This document shows positions 58,681 through 64,000 of a DNA stretch of 64,000 nt, one piece after another. The notes under the pieces were generated by a model, which did no database searches, had not been told where the DNA came from, and saw nothing but the letters and a program-made list of their open reading frames with translations. The stretch lies in NCBI RefSeq assembly GCF_009674565.1, contig NZ_WKJL01000004.1, forward strand, positions 124,001 through 188,000, in the 5' to 3' direction. Origin of the DNA: Duganella aquatilis (GTDB taxonomy: Bacteria > Pseudomonadota > Gammaproteobacteria > Burkholderiales > Burkholderiaceae_D). How positions within the stretch are numbered: position 1 is the first letter of the stretch; every line of letters starts with the position of its first letter. The position numbers and the translations under genes are program-made.

Positions 58681-61551
58681 ATGAACAACTGGATTGGTGG
58701 CATTCCCCTGTCGGAACGGGAGTATCTGTTCGGGCCGTTCCGCTTCATCCCCGCGCAGCAATCCCTGCTGCGCGGAGAAACCTCGTTGCGCCTGAGCAGC
58801 CGCGCGCTGGAAGTGCTGGCCACCTTGCTGGAACGCCCCGGCGAACTGGTCAGCAAAAGCGAGCTGATCGCGCGGGTCTGGCCCAAGAGCATCGTCGAAG
58901 ACTGCAATCTGAAGGTGCACGTGGCGGCGCTGCGGCGCGCCCTGGACGAAGGCGAAGGACACCACTACGTCGGCACCGTCAGCGGCCGCGGCTACCGCTT
59001 CGTCGCCCCCGTCAGCTGCCATCCCTTGACCGCCCATCCGCCGCCGCCGGCGCGCAAGGCCTATGACCTGCCGGTGCCCGCGAACCGCATGATCGGCCGC
59101 GACGACACCGCGCTGGCCATGATGCGCCTGCTGATCGCCCAGCGCTTTGCCACGATCGTCGGCCCCGGCGGCATCGGCAAGACGACCGTGGCGCTGGCGC
59201 TGGCCGAAGCGCTGTACCGCCAGCACGGCATCGAAACCTGCTTCGTCGATCTCAGCCCGCTGCGCGAGCAGCAGTTCGTGGCCGGCGCCCTGGCGGCGGC
59301 GCTGGGACTGAGCATCCATTCCAGCGACGCCACGCCGGCGCTGGTGGCATGCCTGCGCGACCGCCGCCTGCTGCTGATCCTGGACAGCTGCGAGCATGTC
59401 ATCGACGCCGCAGCCGCGCTGGCGGAACGACTGATCGCCGGCGCCGCCGGGGTCATGGTGCTGTCCACCAGCCGCGAGCCGCTCAGGGCCGCCGGCGAAT
59501 ACGTGCAGCGGCTGGCGCCGCTCGACTTTCCCGGCGACGCCCTGCCGCGGACGGCGGCCCATGCGCTGCAATATGCGGCGGTGGAATTGTTCGCGGAACG
59601 GGCCGCGCAATGCGTCGATGGCTATCGCCTGAACGATATGGATGCGCCGGCGGTGGCCGAGATATGCCGCCGCCTGGAAGGCAACGCGCTCGCCATCGAG
59701 CTGGCGGCCAGGCGCATGGACGCCTTCAGCGCCCGCGAACTGGCGCATCGCCTGGACGACCGCTTCCGCCTGTTGAAGCGCGGCTTGCGCGGCGCGCTGG
59801 CGCGCCACCGCACGCTGTCCGCCGCGCTGGACTGGAGCTATGAATACCTGTCGCCGGCGGAACAGGCGATACTCCGGGCGGTCTCGGTGTTTGCCGGCCC
59901 GTTTACGCTGGACGCCGCCCACGCGCTGTGCGGCAAGGCCGGCGCCGACGAGCTGGCGGTGATCGACGGCGTCGCCGATCTGGTCGCCAAATCGCTGATC
60001 TCCCCCATCGTCACCGGCTCGCTGACCTACTACCGCCTGCTCGACACCACCAAGGCCTACGCCCAGGACAAGCTGGAAGGCAGCGGCGAAATGGCCGCGA
60101 TCCGGCGCCGCCACGCGGACTGGTTCCGGCTGCTGCTGGAACGCGCCTCGATCGAATGGGAGGCGCGCCCCACCGCCGACTGGCTGGCCGACTATGGGCG
60201 GGCGATCGACGATGTCCGCGCCGCGCTGATCTGGGCCAGGTCGGCGGACGGCGACAGCAGCATCGCCATCGCCCTGACGGCGGCCGCGATTCCGCTCTGG
60301 ATGCACTTATCGCTGCTGGACGAGTGCTGCCAGCGGGTCGGGCAGGCGCTGGCCGCCGGCGCGGCGGGCAGTCAGCCGTCGGCGCGCGACGAGATGAAAT
60401 TTCACGCCGCGCTGGCGGCCGCCTTGCTGTACGCGCACGGCCCATTGGCGGCGACGGCGGACGCCTGGACCAGCGCGCTGTCGCTGGCGGAAGCGCTGGA
60501 GGACAACGAGTACCGGCTGCGCGCGCTGTGGGGCCTGGCGGTTTACCGCAGCTACACCGGCGAGTACCGCGAAGTGCTGGCGCTGGCCAGGCGCTTCCGC
60601 GCCATTGCCGACAGCCGCGGCGACCGCGCCGCCTACATCAGCGTCGACCGCTTGATCGCCACCGCGCTGCATTACCTGGGCGACCAGCAGTCGGCGCACC
60701 GGCACCTGAAAGTCATGCTCAGCCGCTATGTGGCGCCGGTGCAGCGCTCGCACATCGCCCGCTTCCAGCTGGACCAGCGCGCCGCCGCGCTGGGGACGCT
60801 GGCGAACGTGCGCTGGATACAGGGCTTTCCCGACCAGGCCTTGCTTGCGGCCGAGGACGCCCTGAGCGGCGCGCGCGACAGCGATCACGCCTTGTCGCTG
60901 TTCAACGCCCTGGCGCATGCCGCCTGTCCGATCGCCCTGTATCTCGGCGACTACAAGCAGGCCGAGCGCCTGCTGGAGGAACTGTTCGAACATCTGGCCA
61001 GGCACGCGCTGACGGTCTGGAGCGCTTTATGGCGCTGCCTGCGCGGCATGCTGCTGGTGCAAGGCGGGGAGGTGCGCGGACTGCCGATGCTGGCCGCGGC
61101 GCTGGATGAGCTGCGCCAGGCCGGCTTCCGCCTGCGCTATCGCAGCTACCTGGGGGTGCTGGCGGCGGCATGGGGGCGGCACGGCAAACACGCGGAAGCC
61201 ATGGCCGCCATCGGTGAAGCGCTGGCCGGCTGCAAGGCCAGCGGAGAGCAATGGTGTCTGGCGGAGCTGCTGCGCATCAAGGGCGAACTGCTGGAGGCCA
61301 CCGACGAGCAGGCCGCCGAGACGCTGTATCTGCGTTCGCTGCACGTTGCCGCCAGCCAGCGCGCGCTGTCGTGGCAACTGCGCACCGCCATCAACCTGGC
61401 AACATTACGGATCCGGCAAGGCCGCGCGGACGAGGGGCATGCCGTCCTGAGCGCCGTCTACGACCAGTTCACCGAGGGCTTCGAATCGCTCGACCTGCGG
61501 CGCGCCAGGCAGCTGCTGACGCCGGACCGCGCATACCGGTTGTGCGGTTAA
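58681..61551 (+). CDS. Winged-helix STAND ATPase with TPR-like repeats
   Basis: The 956-residue protein has an N-terminal OmpR/CadC-type winged helix (residues about 10-105; YLFGPFRFIPAQQSLLRGETSLRLSSRALEVLATLLERPGELVSKSEL; YVGTVSGRGYRFVAPV), then an ATPase with Walker A GPGGIGKT (161-168) and Walker B LLLILD (about 230-235), NACHT/AP-ATPase-like helices (SAALDWSYEYLSPAEQAILRAVSVF) and about 450 residues of TPR-like helical repeats. This is the layout of large signal-integrating activators. The frame stays open upstream through the MFS gene, but the ATG at 58681 begins the domain. Confidence 0.88.
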   Translation: MNNWIGGIPLSEREYLFGPFRFIPAQQSLLRGETSLRLSSRALEVLATLLERPGELVSKSELIARVWPKSIVEDCNLKVHVAALRRALDEGEGHHYVGTVSGRGYRFVAPVSCHPLTAHPPPPARKAYDLPVPANRMIGRDDTALAMMRLLIAQRFATIVGPGGIGKTTVALALAEALYRQHGIETCFVDLSPLREQQFVAGALAAALGLSIHSSDATPALVACLRDRRLLLILDSCEHVIDAAAALAERLIAGAAGVMVLSTSREPLRAAGEYVQRLAPLDFPGDALPRTAAHALQYAAVELFAERAAQCVDGYRLNDMDAPAVAEICRRLEGNALAIELAARRMDAFSARELAHRLDDRFRLLKRGLRGALARHRTLSAALDWSYEYLSPAEQAILRAVSVFAGPFTLDAAHALCGKAGADELAVIDGVADLVAKSLISPIVTGSLTYYRLLDTTKAYAQDKLEGSGEMAAIRRRHADWFRLLLERASIEWEARPTADWLADYGRAIDDVRAALIWARSADGDSSIAIALTAAAIPLWMHLSLLDECCQRVGQALAAGAAGSQPSARDEMKFHAALAAALLYAHGPLAATADAWTSALSLAEALEDNEYRLRALWGLAVYRSYTGEYREVLALARRFRAIADSRGDRAAYISVDRLIATALHYLGDQQSAHRHLKVMLSRYVAPVQRSHIARFQLDQRAAALGTLANVRWIQGFPDQALLAAEDALSGARDSDHALSLFNALAHAACPIALYLGDYKQAERLLEELFEHLARHALTVWSALWRCLRGMLLVQGGEVRGLPMLAAALDELRQAGFRLRYRSYLGVLAAAWGRHGKHAEAMAAIGEALAGCKASGEQWCLAELLRIKGELLEATDEQAAETLYLRSLHVAASQRALSWQLRTAINLATLRIRQGRADEGHAVLSAVYDQFTEGFESLDLRRARQLLTPDRAYRLCG

Positions 61552-61678
61552 ATTTTGTAAAGGGCCAGGTTTTACCACGCTTTACCCCTTCATTGCGAAC
61601 ACGGTGCTAATCTGGTTTTAGTGCAACTGGGTATCTTCCCATTGAAATTCATTCACTTCTTCAGAAACGGTCAACACT

Positions 61679-62773
61679 ATGTCTACCAATGAACTCCCGC
61701 TGTTCACGCCGGCCACGATCGGCGCGATCGACGTCGCCAACCGTGTCGCCATGGCGCCCCTCACCCGCTCCCGCGCCGACATGCAGGGCGTGCACTCCGA
61801 ACTGGCGGTCGAATACTACCGCCAACGCGCCAGCGCCGGCCTGATCATCAGCGAAGCCACCAATATTTCGCAGGAAGGCCGCGGCTACGCCTTCACGCCG
61901 GGCATCTACACCAAGGAACACGTCGCTGCGTGGCGCAAGGTCACCGATGCGGTGCATGCGGCCGGCGGCAAGATCGTCTGCCAGCTGTGGCACGTGGGCC
62001 GCATGTCCCATGTCAGCCTGCAGGCCAACGGCGCCGCGCCGGTGGCGCCTTCCGCCATCCAGGCCAACGAACAGGTGTTCCTGGAAAACCAGACGGTCGA
62101 ACGCCCATCCATGCCGCGCGCGCTGGAAATCGCCGAAATCGCCCGCATCGTCAATGACTACCGCCATGCCGCCCAGTGCGCCAAGGACGCCGGTTTCGAC
62201 GGCGTTGAAGTGCACGCCGCCAACTGCTATCTGCTGGAACAGTTTATCCGCGACAGCACCAATCAGCGTACCGACGAATACGGCGGTTCAGTGCAAAACC
62301 GCACCCGCCTGCCGATCGAGGTGGTGACCGCCGTGGCGGAAGTCTGGGGCTCGGACCGCGTCGGCGTGCGCCTATCGCCGATCACCCGCGCGGTCGGCGA
62401 CACGCCGCTCGACAGCGATCCGGAAGGCACTTATTTCTACCTGGCCGAACAGCTGGGCAAGCTGGGCCTGGCGTATCTGCACTGCGTGGAAGGCCAGACC
62501 CGCGGCGACAATGCCGCCGGCGAGTTCGACTTCAAAAAGCTGCACGCGGCCTTTGGCGGCAAATACATCGCCAACAACAGCTACGACCGCCAGATGGCGA
62601 TTGAAGCGGCGAATTCCGGCCACGCGGACATGGTTGCCTTCGGTCGTCCGTTCATTTCGAATCCGGACCTGGTGGAGCGTCTGCGCCGTAACGCGCCGCT
62701 GACCGAAGCCGACCACAGCACCTTCTACGGCGGCGGCGCCGGCGGTTACACCGACTACGCCACCCTGTCTTAA
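61679..62773 (+). CDS. Old Yellow Enzyme-family alkene reductase
   Basis: The 364-residue FMN enzyme has MAPLTRSRAD, LWHVGRMSH, His179/Asn182 (VEVHAANCYLLEQF) and DEYGGSVQNRTRLP. It is a paralogue of the enzyme at 40699 with identical length. It stands between two homologous ATPase/TPR regulators that converge on its 3' side and lie upstream on its 5' side, so either may control it. The last ten codons end five bases from the convergent partial gene. Confidence 0.92.
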   Translation: MSTNELPLFTPATIGAIDVANRVAMAPLTRSRADMQGVHSELAVEYYRQRASAGLIISEATNISQEGRGYAFTPGIYTKEHVAAWRKVTDAVHAAGGKIVCQLWHVGRMSHVSLQANGAAPVAPSAIQANEQVFLENQTVERPSMPRALEIAEIARIVNDYRHAAQCAKDAGFDGVEVHAANCYLLEQFIRDSTNQRTDEYGGSVQNRTRLPIEVVTAVAEVWGSDRVGVRLSPITRAVGDTPLDSDPEGTYFYLAEQLGKLGLAYLHCVEGQTRGDNAAGEFDFKKLHAAFGGKYIANNSYDRQMAIEAANSGHADMVAFGRPFISNPDLVERLRRNAPLTEADHSTFYGGGAGGYTDYATLS

Positions 62774-62777
62774 GCGG

Positions 62778-64000
62778 CTACCCGGCCTGATCGAGCAAGC
62801 TGCGCGCCTCGATCAGGTCGGCGGTATCGAAGCCTTCCTCAAACCGCCCGTAGATCCCGCGCAGCAGCCGCTGCCCCTCTTCCCCGCAGCCCTGGCGCAG
62901 CTTCAGGCTGGCCAGGCTGTTTGCCGCGCGCAGCTGCCACGACAGCGCGCCCTGCGCCCCGGCCACCTCGATCGCCTGGCGATACAGCGCCTCGGCCAGC
63001 TGCTGGTCGCCGGCCTCCAGCAGCACCCCTTTGATGCGCAGCATCTCGGCCTGGCACCAGCGCTCCTGCCCCATGTCGCACAGCGCCAGGGCGTATTCGA
63101 TCAGCGTCAGGCCGGTATCCTGCCGCCCCTGCACGTTGAGCGTCATGGCCAGCTTGGCCAGATGGCAGGCCATGCGCGGACGGTAGCCGGCATCCTGCAA
63201 CTGCGCGACCGCGCGTTCCAGCGCGAACAGCGCGGAGGTGTCGCCGCGCTGGACCTGCACGGTCGCCTGCAGACAGTTCCACAAGGTATCCCACAGCGTG
63301 AAGGCGTGCTGTTTCAGATAATCGGCCAGCTCGGCCAGCAAGCGCTCGGCGGCGGCATGGTCGCCGACATGGATCATGATAGGGAACGCCGCGTTGGCGA
63401 TCGCATACATCACCGACGGCGCATGGCCCGAGCTCCGCGCCGCCTCCATCGCGGCCTCGACGGTTTCCACCGCCTGCTGCGGATAGCCTTGCAGCCACAG
63501 GACGTTGGCCAGGGTGCCGAGCGACGCCGAGCGCTGATTGAGCTGCATGCGCACCAGGCGCGATTTGTGCGCCGGCGCAACGTAATGGTCGAGGATCTCC
63601 TGCAACAGCGTGCGCGCCACGGCCTGCTCGCCGGAATAATGGCGGGCGGTGGCGATCAGCCGGTCCATGCTGGACGGCACGGTATGGCGGTCGACCGTGA
63701 CCGCGATATCCTGAAAGCGCGCCGCCAGCTGCAACACGCCCGGCACTTCGCCGGCGTAGGCGCGGCACACCGCCATGCCCCACAGGGCAATCAGCTGGCA
63801 CTCCTTGTCGTCCAGCGCATCGGCCAGGTCCAGCACCGCGGTCCACGCGGCTTCGGTGGAAGGAACCGGACCGTTGACATACAGGACGGCGGCGCCCAGC
63901 GCGGCGCGCAGTTTCAGCTCGTCGCTCCGGCTGGCCACGCCGCAGGCCAGCGCCCGTTCGACGAATTGATAACACTCTTCCAGCAGCGACAGTTGCGTCC
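62778..64000 (-). CDS. C-terminal TPR region of a second winged-helix STAND ATPase-type regulator (partial)
   Basis: The frame is open to the right edge: upstream of an internal GTG at 63938 it continues as QLSLLEECYQFVERALACG. This and the next 300 residues align by eye with residues about 540-950 of the protein at 58681 (LSLLDECCQRVGQALAAG; WGLAVYRSYTGEY vs WGMAVCRAYAGEV; WCLAELLRIKGELLEA vs WCQAEMLRIKGVLLEA). The ATPase and DNA-binding parts should lie beyond the window. Confidence 0.85.
   Translation of the reverse strand, partial: TQLSLLEECYQFVERALACGVASRSDELKLRAALGAAVLYVNGPVPSTEAAWTAVLDLADALDDKECQLIALWGMAVCRAYAGEVPGVLQLAARFQDIAVTVDRHTVPSSMDRLIATARHYSGEQAVARTLLQEILDHYVAPAHKSRLVRMQLNQRSASLGTLANVLWLQGYPQQAVETVEAAMEAARSSGHAPSVMYAIANAAFPIMIHVGDHAAAERLLAELADYLKQHAFTLWDTLWNCLQATVQVQRGDTSALFALERAVAQLQDAGYRPRMACHLAKLAMTLNVQGRQDTGLTLIEYALALCDMGQERWCQAEMLRIKGVLLEAGDQQLAEALYRQAIEVAGAQGALSWQLRAANSLASLKLRQGCGEEGQRLLRGIYGRFEEGFDTADLIEARSLLDQAG

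Noticed and set aside
1-64000. CRISPR arrays, tRNA or rRNA genes, insertion sequences, attachment sites, prophage
   Set aside because: Intergenic gaps are all short and hold no repeat-spacer pattern, cloverleaf-like sequence or transposase remains that I can see.

Overview
The window is a gene-dense, high-GC chromosomal segment. Protein similarity by eye, gene order and codon usage fit a betaproteobacterium of the family Oxalobacteraceae (Massilia/Duganella-like); this placement is inferred from the protein types, not from any database search. I see no rRNA, tRNA, insertion sequence, prophage or CRISPR array, and no gene-free stretch longer than 300 bases. Most genes are complete. The left edge cuts the start of a metal exporter and the right edge cuts a large ATPase/TPR regulator.

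Layout. 1-5.1 kb: a CadR/PbrR-type MerR regulator divergent from a truncated Cys-rich metal exporter, an MscS channel, a small membrane protein, an OmpA-like protein, and a hydrolase (fluoroacetate-dehalogenase-like active site) translationally coupled to an AEC carrier. 5.3-9.0 kb: a three-gene membrane dehydrogenase (Tat-exported small subunit, GMC flavoprotein, triheme cytochrome c). 9.0-19.5 kb: an anaerobic/nitric-oxide island with NnrS, DUF3079, a DNR-type regulator, class III ribonucleotide reductase whose glycyl-radical tail is a separate 58-residue gene, its activase NrdG, the O2-independent ubiquinone proteins UbiT-UbiV-UbiU, then hemerythrin, DUF2249, an NnrS-like membrane protein and a PaaX-like regulator. 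A perfect FNR/DNR palindrome lies between ubiU and the hemerythrin gene, and a second lies upstream of a PAS chemoreceptor (19.5-21.1 kb).

21.2-30.3 kb: a complete catechol ortho-cleavage locus. CatA, CatB, CatC and PcaD take catechol to 3-oxoadipate; PcaIJ and PcaF finish to succinyl-CoA and acetyl-CoA. An IclR and a LysR regulator sit between the two divergent operons, with visible operators, and a sodium:solute symporter gene ends the cat operon. 30.2-36.3 kb: AEC carrier, VapBC-type toxin-antitoxin, cupin, glyoxalase-like protein, a soluble PSD-family decarboxylase and several small unknowns. 36.4-44.1 kb: pyruvate oxidase PoxB, an amino-acid permease, an FUSC-family protein, an Old Yellow Enzyme, an aldehyde dehydrogenase and their probable XRE/MmyB regulator.

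44.2-55.6 kb: a response regulator divergent from a GAF histidine kinase, an OsmC-YcaO fusion, two LysR regulators, a zinc alcohol dehydrogenase, an NTF2-like protein, and a beta-propeller histidine kinase with its NarL-type regulator. 55.7-64 kb: aldo/keto reductase, SRPBCC protein, MHS-type MFS transporter, a winged-helix/ATPase/TPR regulator, a second Old Yellow Enzyme, and the C-terminal part of a paralogous ATPase/TPR protein running off the right end.
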